A stretch of DNA of 64,000 nucleotides, taken from assembly GCF_042676985.1 (NCBI RefSeq), contig NZ_JBHTIK010000002.1:677919-741918 (forward strand), in the 5' to 3' direction. This document shows positions 18,403 through 27,572 of the stretch, one piece after another (the stretch's first letter is position 1; every line of letters starts with the position of its first letter). A model generated the notes under the pieces. That model made no database searches. It was not told where the DNA came from and saw nothing but the letters and a program-made list of their open reading frames with translations. The DNA is from Sphingosinicella xenopeptidilytica. Its GTDB lineage: Bacteria; Pseudomonadota; Alphaproteobacteria; Sphingomonadales; Sphingomonadaceae. The translations under genes were made by a program, and so were the position numbers.

Positions 18403-19486
18403 GCACGGCTTCCCAAGCCTCGCGGCTACCCCACGTTTCGGCGCCGCCGACGACAGTGCAGCCGGTGTCCCCCGCATCGATGGCACCGATCACGTATGCG
18501 GTTTCCCCGGCAGCAGCGAGTGCGCCGAGCGTCGCTTCGACGTCCGCCGATGCCACCACCGCGACCATGCCGATGCCGCAGTTGAACGTGCGCGCCATTT
18601 CTCCGGCGGCGATGTTGCCTTCATGCTGGAGCCACGCGAACGCGGGCGGAAGCGCCCATGCACCCGTGTCGATGCGGGCGTGTGCGCCCTTCGGCAGCAC
18701 GCGCGGCACGTTTTCGAGGAGCCCGCCGCCGGTGATGTGTGCGAGCGCCTTGATGCGGCCCGCGCGGATTTCCGGAAGCAATGCCTTCACATAGATGCGC
18801 GTGGGCGTGAGGAGCGCTTCGCCGAGAGGGCGCGATGTGTCGAACGGGGCGGGGGCGTCCAGCGCGTGGCCCTTGTCGGCAACGATGCGGCGGACGAGCG
18901 AATAGCCGTTCGAATGGAAGCCCGAGGAGGCGATGCCGAGCAGCACGTCGCCCTGCGCGACGCGTTCGCCGGTCAGCTGCTGGCCGCGTTCGACGGCACC
19001 CACGGAAAAGCCCGCGAGGTCATAATCGCCTGCGCCGTACATGCCCGGCATCTCGGCGGTTTCGCCGCCGATAAGCGCGCAGCCCGCGATGCGGCAGCCT
19101 TCGGCGATGCCCGCGACGACAGCCGAAGCGACGCCTTGCTCAAGCTTGCCGGTCGCGAAATAATCCAGGAAAAACAAGGGTTCGGCGCCCTGCACGACAA
19201 GGTCGTTCACGCACATGGCGACGAGATCGATGCCGACCGTGTCGTGACGTCCGGTGTCGATGGCGAGTTTCAGCTTGGTGCCGACGCCGTCCGTTGCCGC
19301 AACGAGCAGCGGATCGTTGAACCCTGCGGCCTTCGGATCGAAGAACGCGCCGAAGCCGCCGATCTCGGCGTCTGCGCCGGGACGCGCCGTCGCCTTCACC
19401 AGCGACGAGATCGCCTTCACGAAGGTGTTTCCGGCGGCGATGGAGACGCCTGCGTCGGCGTAGCTGTAGGATTTGCCCGTGGTCAT
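18392..19486 (-). CDS. purM: Phosphoribosylformylglycinamidine cyclo-ligase PurM
   Basis: ATP-dependent ring closure giving aminoimidazole ribonucleotide (AIR synthetase). The ATG at 19486 gives 364 aa and the family N-terminus (SYSYADAGVSIAAGNTFV). In-frame starts further upstream only add sequence in the divergent promoter region. The ATP-binding segment (VAATDGVGTKLKLA), the CVNDLVVQGAEPLFFLDY block and the Gly-rich HITGGGLLENVPRVLP motif are present. The divergent DUF2066-like gene begins 71 bp away. Confidence 0.95.
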   Translation of the reverse strand: MTTGKSYSYADAGVSIAAGNTFVKAISSLVKATARPGADAEIGGFGAFFDPKAAGFNDPLLVAATDGVGTKLKLAIDTGRHDTVGIDLVAMCVNDLVVQGAEPLFFLDYFATGKLEQGVASAVVAGIAEGCRIAGCALIGGETAEMPGMYGAGDYDLAGFSVGAVERGQQLTGERVAQGDVLLGIASSGFHSNGYSLVRRIVADKGHALDAPAPFDTSRPLGEALLTPTRIYVKALLPEIRAGRIKALAHITGGGLLENVPRVLPKGAHARIDTGAWALPPAFAWLQHEGNIAAGEMARTFNCGIGMVAVVASADVEATLGALAAAGETAYVIGAIDAGDTGCTVVGGAETWGSREAWEAVHVA

Positions 19487-19556
19487 CGCGCGGCCATAGC
19501 GCCGAAGCGAGAAATATTCGACTCCCAATTCGCGCCGCGTTTGGCATAGAGGCGCC

Positions 19557-20858
19557 GTGACCTTCAAACGCAAGCTCAACGGATGGATGGCGGCCGCGCT
19601 GGCGGCGCTTGCGGCGGCTGTCGCGGTGCCGCTGCTGGCGCAGGATGGCGATCGCCCGGAACCGCCCGCTGAGGCCCCCGCCGCGGGCGGGAGCGCGTTC
19701 CTCGTCAGCGATATCGATGTCGATGTGGTGGCGGGCTCCGCCGAAGCCGCGCGCGTCGCCGCGTTTCGCGAGGCGGCGCGGCAGGCGTGGCCGCAACTCT
19801 ATGCGCGGATGACGGGCGTTGCCGCGTCGGGCGCCCCCAAGCTCCCCGACAGCGCGATCGAGGGGATGGTGAGCGGCGTCGAGGTTCAGGCAGAGCATTT
19901 TTCGGATAAGCGCTACGTCGGCAAGCTCGGCGTCGTGTTCGACCGTGTCCGCGCCGGGGAGCGGCTGCCCGCGAACGCGCGCGTGCTGCAGTCCGCGCCG
20001 ATGCTGTTGCTGCCGGTGCTCGCGGACGGCGGTGTGACCTCGGTCTACGAGGGGCGCTCGCCGTGGCTGCAGGCGTGGTCGCGCTTCGGCACGGATTCGA
20101 GCCCGATTTCCTATGTGCGTGCGGGTGGCAGCGCGTCCGACGCGATGCTGCTGACGGGATGGCAGGCGCGGCGCGACAATCGCGGCCTGTGGCGTTCGAT
20201 CCTGTCGCGTTATGGCGCTGAGAACGTGCTGGTGGCGGAGGCCTGGCTCGACCGCACCTACCCCGGCGGGCCGATCGTCGGCACCTTCCTTGCCCGGCAT
20301 GGGCCGGATTCGGCCGTGCTGACGCGGTTCCGCCTGCGCGCCGGGGCCGCGGGTGAGCTTGATGCGATGCTCGACACCGCCGTGCGGCGGATCGATTCCG
20401 CTTATGCGCGCGCGCTCCAGTCCGGCGTGCTGCGCGCCGACCCGACTTTGACGCTGGCGCTGGAACCGGTTTCGGTATCGCCGCTGCTCGATCCGGCGGA
20501 ATCGCTGGGATCGATGGGGACGACCGTCAGTGTCGCAACGCCCGATGCGGTGAGCTGGAATGCGATCGAGGCCGCGCTCGGCGGCGTGCCCGAGGTGGAC
20601 GGCGTTACGCTGCTCGGGCTTTCCATCGGCGGCATGTCGCAGGTGCGCATCAATCACACGGTCGATTACGCGATGCTTCGCTACGCGCTCGATCAGCGCG
20701 GCTGGCGGCTCGATGGCAGCCAGCTTCGCCGCCGCGCGGAAGGCGAGGCGCCGCTGCCGCGCCCGGCGGTTGTGCTGCCGTCGTTGCCGGTCGCCGACGA
20801 TGCCGTCACCGAAAGCGGCGGCCCGCGCGACCTGATGCCGTCGGAGAACGAACGGTGA
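19557..20858 (+). CDS. DUF2066-like exported protein
   Basis: 433 aa from a GTG at 19557. An N-terminal hydrophobic segment (residues about 8-28) looks like a signal peptide or anchor. The body has an EAARVAAFREAARQAWPQLYARMTG-type block, then a long alpha/beta region and a Pro-rich tail. Size, start pattern and gene order (purN-purM divergent from this gene, then a permease and hda) match the DUF2066 gene that sits beside purM and hda in Pseudomonas. The biochemical role is unknown. It overlaps the next gene by 4 bp, so it probably leads an operon running to hdaA. Confidence 0.7.
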   Translation: MTFKRKLNGWMAAALAALAAAVAVPLLAQDGDRPEPPAEAPAAGGSAFLVSDIDVDVVAGSAEAARVAAFREAARQAWPQLYARMTGVAASGAPKLPDSAIEGMVSGVEVQAEHFSDKRYVGKLGVVFDRVRAGERLPANARVLQSAPMLLLPVLADGGVTSVYEGRSPWLQAWSRFGTDSSPISYVRAGGSASDAMLLTGWQARRDNRGLWRSILSRYGAENVLVAEAWLDRTYPGGPIVGTFLARHGPDSAVLTRFRLRAGAAGELDAMLDTAVRRIDSAYARALQSGVLRADPTLTLALEPVSVSPLLDPAESLGSMGTTVSVATPDAVSWNAIEAALGGVPEVDGVTLLGLSIGGMSQVRINHTVDYAMLRYALDQRGWRLDGSQLRRRAEGEAPLPRPAVVLPSLPVADDAVTESGGPRDLMPSENER

Positions 20859-21949
20859 GCGAGGGCGCCGTCCTCGGCGGTCGGCGGCGCATCCCGATCC
20901 GCTGGATTCTCGTCGCCGCGATCATCCTGTGGTTCGCCTATGCGACACGCGGCGTGCTCGGACCGTTCGTCGCCGGGCTCGTCATCGCCTATCTGCTCGA
21001 TCCGGTGGCGGACAGGCTGGAGCAGCGCGGCGTTCCGCGCTGGGTGGCGGCGATGCTGATCCTTGTGGGTTTCTTCGGCGTGTTCGCGCTGCTTATCCTC
21101 GCGATGGCGCCGCTCGTGGCAGCGCAGTTCCAGCAACTTGTACAGAACCTCCCGCAACTCATTCAGTCACTTGGACCTCTGGTCGAGCGCCTTTCGGACG
21201 CGGCTGGCGACGTCGTCGCGATCGAAACGCTCAGCAACGACCTGATGCACCGCGCCGCGGCGTGGCTCAGCACGCTTGCGAGCGGCATTCTGAGCCGAGG
21301 CCTCGCGGTCTTCAACCTGCTTGCGCTGTTCGTGATGATGCCCGTCGTCGCCTTCTATGCCCTGCGCGACTACGACGCGCTGACGATGCGCATCAATGCG
21401 TGGTGGCCGCCGCGCTATGCGGAGACGATCCGGCGCCTGCTGGGCGAATCGGATGCCGCGCTTGCGGGGTTCGTGCGGGGGCAGTCGCTTGTCTGCCTGT
21501 CGCTTGCGATCTTCTATTCGGTGGGCTGGAGCCTGATCGGTCTCAACTACGCGCTCGTGCTCGGCACGCTTGCGGGCGTGCTCGGCTTCGTGCCCTATCT
21601 CGGCGTCGTCGTCTCGGTGGGGCTCGGGCTTCTCGTCGGTCTCGGCCAGTGGGGGCCGGACGTGCTGCACCTCGGCCTCATCGTTGGTATCTTCTTTGTG
21701 GGGCAGCTTCTCGAAAGCACCGTGCTGACACCGAACCTCATCGGCAACCGCATAGGGCTGCATCCCCTGTGGGTGCTGTTCGCGGTGTTTGCGGGCGGTG
21801 AGCTGCTGGGCATCCTTGGTGTGTTCCTCGCCGTGCCGGTGGCGGCGGTTCTTGGCGTCGTCATGCGCTGGCTGCTCGGCGAGTATCTGAAAAGCCCGCT
21901 CTTCCTTGACGACGAACCGCCGCCAGAGGACGTGACCCTTTCCGCATGA
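20855..21949 (+). CDS. AI-2E/PerM family membrane protein
   Basis: 364 aa, polytopic, with about eight hydrophobic segments (pairs near residues 15-50 and 60-95, then clusters at 145-180, 215-275 and 290-330). The family-typical C-terminal part shows GLNYALVLGTLAGVLGFVPYLG and LIGNRIGLHPLWVLFAVFAGG. Members are assigned to autoinducer-2 or other small-molecule export, or to Na/H exchange, so the substrate is open. It overlaps both neighbours by 4 bp (DUF2066-like gene and hdaA). Confidence 0.85.
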   Translation: MSEGAVLGGRRRIPIRWILVAAIILWFAYATRGVLGPFVAGLVIAYLLDPVADRLEQRGVPRWVAAMLILVGFFGVFALLILAMAPLVAAQFQQLVQNLPQLIQSLGPLVERLSDAAGDVVAIETLSNDLMHRAAAWLSTLASGILSRGLAVFNLLALFVMMPVVAFYALRDYDALTMRINAWWPPRYAETIRRLLGESDAALAGFVRGQSLVCLSLAIFYSVGWSLIGLNYALVLGTLAGVLGFVPYLGVVVSVGLGLLVGLGQWGPDVLHLGLIVGIFFVGQLLESTVLTPNLIGNRIGLHPLWVLFAVFAGGELLGILGVFLAVPVAAVLGVVMRWLLGEYLKSPLFLDDEPPPEDVTLSA

Positions 21950-22581
21950 GCCAGTTCGCGCTGCCGCTCGAATACCGGTCGGCCGACGGGGAAGCGGATT
22001 TCTACATCTCGGAGGCGAATGCTGCTGCGGTCGCGATGCTTGACCGTTGGCCGGATTGGCCGTCGCATACGCTGATCGTCGTCGGCCCCGAAGGCTCAGG
22101 CAAGAGCCACCTGTTGCGGCTTTTCGCGGGGCGGCATCCCGGTGCTGTGCGCATTTTCGACGATACCGACGTGTCCGGCCGTGACGAAAATGCAATGTTC
22201 CATGCGTGGAACGCCGCGCAGGCAGGTGGTCCCGCGCTGCTCGTCGCGGCGCGGACGTCGCCCGGCGAATGGAATGTGCGGCTGCCCGATCTTGCCTCTC
22301 GCCTCGGTGCGGCGGGGATCATCCATATCGATGCCCCCGACGACGCGCTGCTTGCCGAAATCGTTGCAAAATCTTTTCGCGAACGTGGCCTGCGCGTTTC
22401 ACCAATTGTCATAGAGTATATGGTACAACGGATCGAACGCAGCTTTGCCGCCGCCGCATCCGCTGTCGCCGCGATCGACGCCGCCGCTCTTGCGGGGCAG
22501 CGCGCCGTGACCGTGCCGCTGGTGCGCGTGGCACTGCTGCTCGGCGAGACGGCGGACGGAAGCGAAAGTGGCGAAACGTAA
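21946..22581 (+). CDS. hdaA: DnaA-inactivating AAA+ protein HdaA
   Basis: Hda-type protein (211 aa) that, with the DNA-loaded beta clamp, stimulates ATP hydrolysis by DnaA so that replication fires once per cycle. A clamp-binding motif is visible at the very N-terminus (QFALPL, residues 3-8, of the QLSLPL type). The P-loop GPEGSGKS is at 47-54, and the domain ends in a helical lid as in DnaA domain III. It lacks a DnaA domain IV. It sits at the end of the DUF2066-PerM-hdaA run and overlaps ppk1 by 14 bp. Confidence 0.87.
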   Translation: MSQFALPLEYRSADGEADFYISEANAAAVAMLDRWPDWPSHTLIVVGPEGSGKSHLLRLFAGRHPGAVRIFDDTDVSGRDENAMFHAWNAAQAGGPALLVAARTSPGEWNVRLPDLASRLGAAGIIHIDAPDDALLAEIVAKSFRERGLRVSPIVIEYMVQRIERSFAAAASAVAAIDAAALAGQRAVTVPLVRVALLLGETADGSESGET

Positions 22582-24730
22582 CATCAAATCGGTTGGCGGT
22601 AACAACGCGCGGTACTTCAACCGCGAGCTTTCGTGGCTGGCGTTCAATGCCCGCGTGCTCGAAGAGGCGGAAAACGTCCGGCATCCGCTGCTCGAACGTC
22701 TGCGCTTCCTGTCAATCTCCGGCGCCAACCTCGATGAGTTCTACATGGTCCGTGTGGCGGGCCTGTACGGGCAGGTGGAGGAGGGGGTCGAGCTTCGCAG
22801 CCCCGATGGAGCGACACCCGCGCAGCAGCTTGTCGCCGTCACGGAGCGCGCGGATGCGCTGATGCGCCAGCAACAGAATGTGTGGCGTGCGCTGTCGAGT
22901 GAACTGGCGGTCGCCGGTTTTCACGTGCTCAAAGGCCCCGAGCTCTCGCCAGAAGACGAACGCTGGCTCGAAACCTATTTCCGCGAGCAGATATTCCCGG
23001 TGCTGACACCGCAGGCGATCGATCCGGCGCATCCCTTCCCGTTCATCCCCAACCGCGGCCTTGCGCTCACCATGGAGCTGAAGCGCGAATCGGATGGTGA
23101 GGAATTGCTCGCGCTGGTGATGATGCCCGCGCCGCTTGCCCGCTTCGTGCGCCTGCCGGGCGCGCAGGCGCGCTACATCGCGCTCGAGAACGTCGTGCGC
23201 ATCTTCGCGGACGACCTGTTTCCGAACTTCAAGATCATGGGCGACGGCGTGTTCCGCGTGATCCGCGACAGCGACATCGAGGTTGAGGAAGAGGCTGAAG
23301 ACCTCGTCCGCTTCTTCCAGACCGCGATCAAGCGCCGCCGCCGGGGCCGCGTGATCCGCCTGAAGATCGAGGACGGCACGCCGCCGCGCCTCCACCAGAT
23401 GGTTCAACATGCGCTCCACATCGACGACCGCGACGTGACCCCGGTTACGGGCATCATCGGCGTCGCCGATCTCGCCCAGCTGGTCGAGGAAGATCGCCCG
23501 GACCTCAAGTTCGAGCCCTACACGCCGCGCTTCCCCGAGCGTATCCGCGAGTACGGTGGCGATTGCTTCGCGGCGATCCGCGCCAAGGATATCGTCGTCC
23601 ACCACCCCTACGAGAGCTTCGACGTCGTGCTCGCCTTCCTGCGGCAGGCGGCGGCGGACCCGGACGTTGTTGCGATCAAGCAGACGCTTTACCGCGCGGG
23701 CAAGCAGTCCGCCGTGGTGCGTGCGCTTGTCGATGCAGCGGAGGCGGGCAAGTCGGTGACCGCGGTCGTGGAGCTGAAGGCGCGTTTCGACGAGGAGCAG
23801 AACCTCGTGTGGGCGGCGGCGCTGGAGCGCGCGGGCGTGCAGGTCGTCTACGGCTTCATCGACTGGAAGACGCACGCCAAGATATCGCTCGTCGTGCGCC
23901 GTGAAAACGGTAGCCTTCGTACCTACTGCCACCTCGGCACGGGCAATTATCACCCGGTGACGGCACGCATCTACACCGATCTCAGCTTTTTCAGTGCGGA
24001 CCCCAAGCTCGGCCGCGATGCCGCGCAGATCTTCAACTACGTGACGAGCTACGTGGAGCCGCGCGGACTGGAGGCGATGACAATCTCGCCCTCGGGGATG
24101 CGCCAGAAGCTCACCGCGCTCATCGACGCGGAAATCGCCAATGCCGAGGCCGGACAGCCGAGCGGCATCTGGGCAAAGATGAACTCGCTCGTCGATCCGG
24201 CGATCATCGACAAGCTCTACGAGGCGAGCGCCGCAGGCGTTCCCATCGAGCTTGTGATCCGCGGCATCTGCTGCCTGCGCCCCGGCGTGCGCGGGCTTTC
24301 GGAGAACATTCGCGTTCGCTCGATCATCGGGCGTTTTCTCGAACACAGCCGCATCATCGCTTTCGCGAACGGCAGCGCACTGCCTTCACGCAAGGCGTTG
24401 CTCTTCACCTCGTCGGCGGACTGGATGCCGCGAAATTTCGACCGCCGCGTCGAACTGCTCGTGCCGATCGAGAACCCCACGGTGCACGCGCAGATCCTCG
24501 ATCAGGTGATGCTGGCGAACCTCAAGGACACGGAGCAGTCGTGGGAACTCCACCCGGATGGGACATATGAGCGCATCGCTTCACCCGGGGAATCGTTCAA
24601 CCTGCACCGCTATTTCATGACGAATCCGTCGCTTTCGGGTCGCGGCGCCGCTATCAAGGCTGCCGCTCCCGTACCCCGGCTCTACCTGTCGGATACTGAC
24701 GCGGGCCTTCCGGCCGCCGCCGCCGAATAG
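22568..24730 (+). CDS. ppk1: Polyphosphate kinase 1
   Basis: Reversible polymerisation of ATP gamma-phosphate into polyphosphate; membrane-associated tetramer in known cases. The product is 720 aa, a full-length PPK1. The N domain (YFNRELSWLAFNARVLEEA, SGANLDEFYMVRVAGL) and head domain are intact. The C1/C2 domains carry the autophosphorylated histidine in DWKTHAKISLV (His436, equal to E. coli His435) and the LSENIRVRSIIGRFLEHSRI block. It starts inside hdaA, an unusual coupling of replication control with polyphosphate synthesis. ppx follows 69 bp downstream. Confidence 0.95.
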   Translation: MAKRNIKSVGGNNARYFNRELSWLAFNARVLEEAENVRHPLLERLRFLSISGANLDEFYMVRVAGLYGQVEEGVELRSPDGATPAQQLVAVTERADALMRQQQNVWRALSSELAVAGFHVLKGPELSPEDERWLETYFREQIFPVLTPQAIDPAHPFPFIPNRGLALTMELKRESDGEELLALVMMPAPLARFVRLPGAQARYIALENVVRIFADDLFPNFKIMGDGVFRVIRDSDIEVEEEAEDLVRFFQTAIKRRRRGRVIRLKIEDGTPPRLHQMVQHALHIDDRDVTPVTGIIGVADLAQLVEEDRPDLKFEPYTPRFPERIREYGGDCFAAIRAKDIVVHHPYESFDVVLAFLRQAAADPDVVAIKQTLYRAGKQSAVVRALVDAAEAGKSVTAVVELKARFDEEQNLVWAAALERAGVQVVYGFIDWKTHAKISLVVRRENGSLRTYCHLGTGNYHPVTARIYTDLSFFSADPKLGRDAAQIFNYVTSYVEPRGLEAMTISPSGMRQKLTALIDAEIANAEAGQPSGIWAKMNSLVDPAIIDKLYEASAAGVPIELVIRGICCLRPGVRGLSENIRVRSIIGRFLEHSRIIAFANGSALPSRKALLFTSSADWMPRNFDRRVELLVPIENPTVHAQILDQVMLANLKDTEQSWELHPDGTYERIASPGESFNLHRYFMTNPSLSGRGAAIKAAAPVPRLYLSDTDAGLPAAAAE

Positions 24731-24799
24731 ACTCGTGTGAAGCCAGCCGTTATTGCCGAGCGCATTGCGGCAACTGGGTGCGGCGACAGGGGCAAGCGA

Positions 24800-26311
24800 A
24801 TGGCGCTGAGCGCGACGAAAGACCGCCGCCGGGCCGGGGATATTCCGGTCAATGCCGTCATCGACATCGGCTCGAACTCGATTCGCCTTGTCGCCTTCCG
24901 CGGCGACCGGCGCACGCCGCTGGTGCTGTTCAACGAGAAGGTGATGGCCGGGCTCGGCCGGGGCGTCGCGGATACCGGCGCCATCACGCCCGAGGGGCTG
25001 GAAACCGCGCGCGCCGCGCTCACACGCTTTCGCCTGCTGTGCGATGACATGAACGTCGATCGCCTTCACGCCTTCGCGACTGCTGCCGTGCGCGATGCCC
25101 GGAACCGCGACGCCTTTCTTGAAATGGCGAAGAAGCGCTGCGCGCTCGATGTCCGCATACTGAGCGGTGCGGAGGAGGCGCGGCTCGCAGCCTACGGTGT
25201 GATCGCCGGTATCCCGAATGCCGATGGTGTCGTTGGCGATCTCGGCGGCGGCAGCCTGGAACTCGTCCGCGTGAAGAAGGGCAAGCCGCACAGCCATCTG
25301 TCGTTGCCCATCGGTGCGCTGAAGCTTGATGCCGCGCGCAAGATGGGCGGGCGCTCGCTGGCGGGGCTGGTGAAGAAGGCGCTCGCCGAGGTGAAGTGGG
25401 CGGGGCAGGGGAAGGGGCTTCCCTTCTACATGGTCGGCGGCTCGTGGCGCGCGCTCGCGCAGCTTCACATGCATCTCGCCGACTATCCGCTGCCGGTCGT
25501 CCACCAGTATGCGATGGATATCGCGGGAATCGACCACATGGCGCGCGCGCTGCCGAACCTGAGCCCCAAACGCCTGCGCGCGATCCCGCGCTTGTCCTCG
25601 GCGCGTATCCCGCAGCTTCCGGGCGCAGCGCTCCTGCTCCGCGCCGTCGTGAAGCGGCTCGGCAGCAGCGGTGTCATCGCCTCGTCCTATGGCATTCGCG
25701 AAGGCATCCTTTACGCGGACCTGCCGAAGGATATTCAGAAGGAAGACCCGCTCGTCTCCGCGGCGAAGCAGGAGGCTGCGATTCAGGGCCGTTTCCCGCT
25801 CCATGCCGAAGCGCTGATGGAATGGATGAACGGCATGTTCGCGCCCGAGATGCCGGACCATACGCGGCTGCGCCTCGTCGCCTGCGTGCTTGCCGATACG
25901 GCGTGGCGCGCGCACCCGGATTTCCGGGCGGAGCGGGGTCTTGAGCTGGCGCTCCACGGCAACTGGGTCGGGATCGACGGGCGCGAGCGCGCGCTGCTCG
26001 GCGCAGCGCTGTTCGCAGCCTATGGCGGCTCGGCGAACGATCCGGCGATCGCCGACCTGCCGCGACTCGCTGCGCGGGACGAACTGACGCGCGCATTCAA
26101 GTGGGGGCTTGCTCTGAGGCTCGGCCAGCGGCTGACGGCCGGCACGGCCCGGCCGCTCGAAAAGAGCCGTGTCTACCGCGATGGCGGCCGCCTCGTTCTG
26201 ACACTGACACCGCGCTACCAGCCGCTCTACGCCGAGGCTGTCGCCCGGCGTCACGAAGCGCTGGCGGCCGCCATGGGTCTTGTCGCGGTGTTCGAGGTGG
26301 AGAGGAGCTAG
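24800..26311 (+). CDS. ppx: Exopolyphosphatase/guanosine pentaphosphatase (Ppx/GppA)
   Basis: Hydrolyses polyphosphate from its ends (or pppGpp to ppGpp); actin-like ATPase fold. The ATG at 24800 (503 aa) is preferred because CAGGGG lies about 8 bp upstream. An in-frame GTG at 24737 would add 21 residues but has no ribosome site. Motifs: VIDIGSNSIRLVAF near the N-terminus (phosphate 1), FATAAVRDARNRDAFL, and GDLGGGSLELVRV (phosphate 2). The C-terminal HD-like helical domain is present. It follows ppk1, the common synthesis/degradation pair. Its stop overlaps the convergent rnd by 4 bp. Confidence 0.9.
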   Translation: MALSATKDRRRAGDIPVNAVIDIGSNSIRLVAFRGDRRTPLVLFNEKVMAGLGRGVADTGAITPEGLETARAALTRFRLLCDDMNVDRLHAFATAAVRDARNRDAFLEMAKKRCALDVRILSGAEEARLAAYGVIAGIPNADGVVGDLGGGSLELVRVKKGKPHSHLSLPIGALKLDAARKMGGRSLAGLVKKALAEVKWAGQGKGLPFYMVGGSWRALAQLHMHLADYPLPVVHQYAMDIAGIDHMARALPNLSPKRLRAIPRLSSARIPQLPGAALLLRAVVKRLGSSGVIASSYGIREGILYADLPKDIQKEDPLVSAAKQEAAIQGRFPLHAEALMEWMNGMFAPEMPDHTRLRLVACVLADTAWRAHPDFRAERGLELALHGNWVGIDGRERALLGAALFAAYGGSANDPAIADLPRLAARDELTRAFKWGLALRLGQRLTAGTARPLEKSRVYRDGGRLVLTLTPRYQPLYAEAVARRHEALAAAMGLVAVFEVERS

Positions 26312-27471
26312 TCGATCTCGGTCATGCGCAGCTTCCCGCTCTGCACGGCGAAGCTGAGCCGCCCTTCGACGAGAGCGAGTGCATCGCGGCCGAAGACTTC
26401 GTAGCGCCAGCCGTTCAGCAGTGGCAGTCCGTCGCGGACACCTGCGGCGAGGGCTTCGAGGTGATCTGCCTTGCCGATAAGTTTCGGCGCGACATCAGCC
26501 TCTTTGCAGCGAATCTTCAGAAGCAGCTTCAAGAGATCGGCGACGAGAACAGCGTCCGATCCGAGACGCGGCTTGCCTGCGTCGCGCTCGGGCATTTCGC
26601 TTTCGGGCAGCGGCACGGCGGCGTCCAGCGCCTCCATCAGCCGTGCACCCATGTCGTTCGTCGTCCAAGTCTTCGAAAGCCCGCGCACGCGGCCGAGCGC
26701 TTCCTGATCCCCCGGCGGATGCGCGGCGAGATCGGCAAGCGTCTCGTCCTTCACGATGCGGCCGCGCGGCAGGTCGCGGCGCTGGGCTTCCAGCTCGCGC
26801 CACGCGGCAAGCGCCTTCAACCGGCCGAGCGCGTCGGCTTTCCGGCTTGGCAGGCGGATGCGCTGCCAGGCGGTCCACGGATCGTTGACGTAGTTCTCGG
26901 GCGTCGTCAGCCGCGCCATCTCCTCGTCGAGCCAGTCGCCGCGCCCGGTTTTCTTGAGGCGTCCGAGCAGCTTCGGGAACAGCTGGATGAGGTGCGTCAC
27001 GTCGCCGATCGCGTAATCGAGCTGGCGCTTGTCGAGCGGGCGGCGGGCCCAGTCGGTGAAGCGGGCGCCCTTGTCGAGATTGGCGCCGGTGAACGAGGCG
27101 ACGAGGTTGATGTAGCTGACCTGCTCGCCCATCCCCAGCGCCATTGCCGCCACCTGCGTGTCGAACACGGGCGAGGGGGTCTTGCCGGTCATATTGTGGA
27201 TGATCTCGATATCCTGCCCGCCGGCGTGGAAGATCTTGAGGACATCGGCCGCCACGAGAAGGTCGAGCATCGGGGCAAGGTCGATGCCGCTCGCCTTCGG
27301 ATCGACAGCCGCGGCCTCGTCGGGCGAGGCGAGCTGGATCAGGCAGAGGTCGGCCCAGTACGTGTTCTCGCGCATGAACTCGGTGTCGACGGCGATATAG
27401 TCGGCGGTGGCGAGACGGGCACAGAAGGCGGCGAGCGTTTCGGTATCGGTAATCAGCGGATGGATTTTCAT
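26308..27471 (-). CDS. rnd: Ribonuclease D
   Basis: 3'-5' exoribonuclease that trims tRNA precursors and other structured RNAs. The ATG at 27471 gives 387 aa with the normal start (MKIHPLITDTETLAAFC). An 11-residue extension to 27504 lacks support. The DEDDy exonuclease motifs are visible: Asp29/Glu31 in IAVDTEFMREN, FDTQVAAMALG in the middle and the LDYAIGDVTHL Tyr/Asp block. An HRDC domain follows (about residues 200-280). It is convergent with ppx and divergent from aspS. Confidence 0.92.
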   Translation of the reverse strand: MKIHPLITDTETLAAFCARLATADYIAVDTEFMRENTYWADLCLIQLASPDEAAAVDPKASGIDLAPMLDLLVAADVLKIFHAGGQDIEIIHNMTGKTPSPVFDTQVAAMALGMGEQVSYINLVASFTGANLDKGARFTDWARRPLDKRQLDYAIGDVTHLIQLFPKLLGRLKKTGRGDWLDEEMARLTTPENYVNDPWTAWQRIRLPSRKADALGRLKALAAWRELEAQRRDLPRGRIVKDETLADLAAHPPGDQEALGRVRGLSKTWTTNDMGARLMEALDAAVPLPESEMPERDAGKPRLGSDAVLVADLLKLLLKIRCKEADVAPKLIGKADHLEALAAGVRDGLPLLNGWRYEVFGRDALALVEGRLSFAVQSGKLRMTEID

Positions 27472-27572
27472 GGACGGTTCTATTAGGGCGGTCGGCGCTT
27501 CCATGCCAGCGCCTTGACAACAAGGGTGCAGGCATGTGTCTGGCCCGCCACAAACACCGGAATCGAGTGAGA

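Noticed and set aside
22712..24346. 544-codon open frame on the minus strand
   Set aside because: Exactly antisense to ppk1; its peptide is a codon-phase shadow of high-GC DNA with no family features.
24581..26254. 557-codon minus-strand open frame
   Set aside because: Antisense to ppx; Arg/His-rich shadow peptide without domain pattern.
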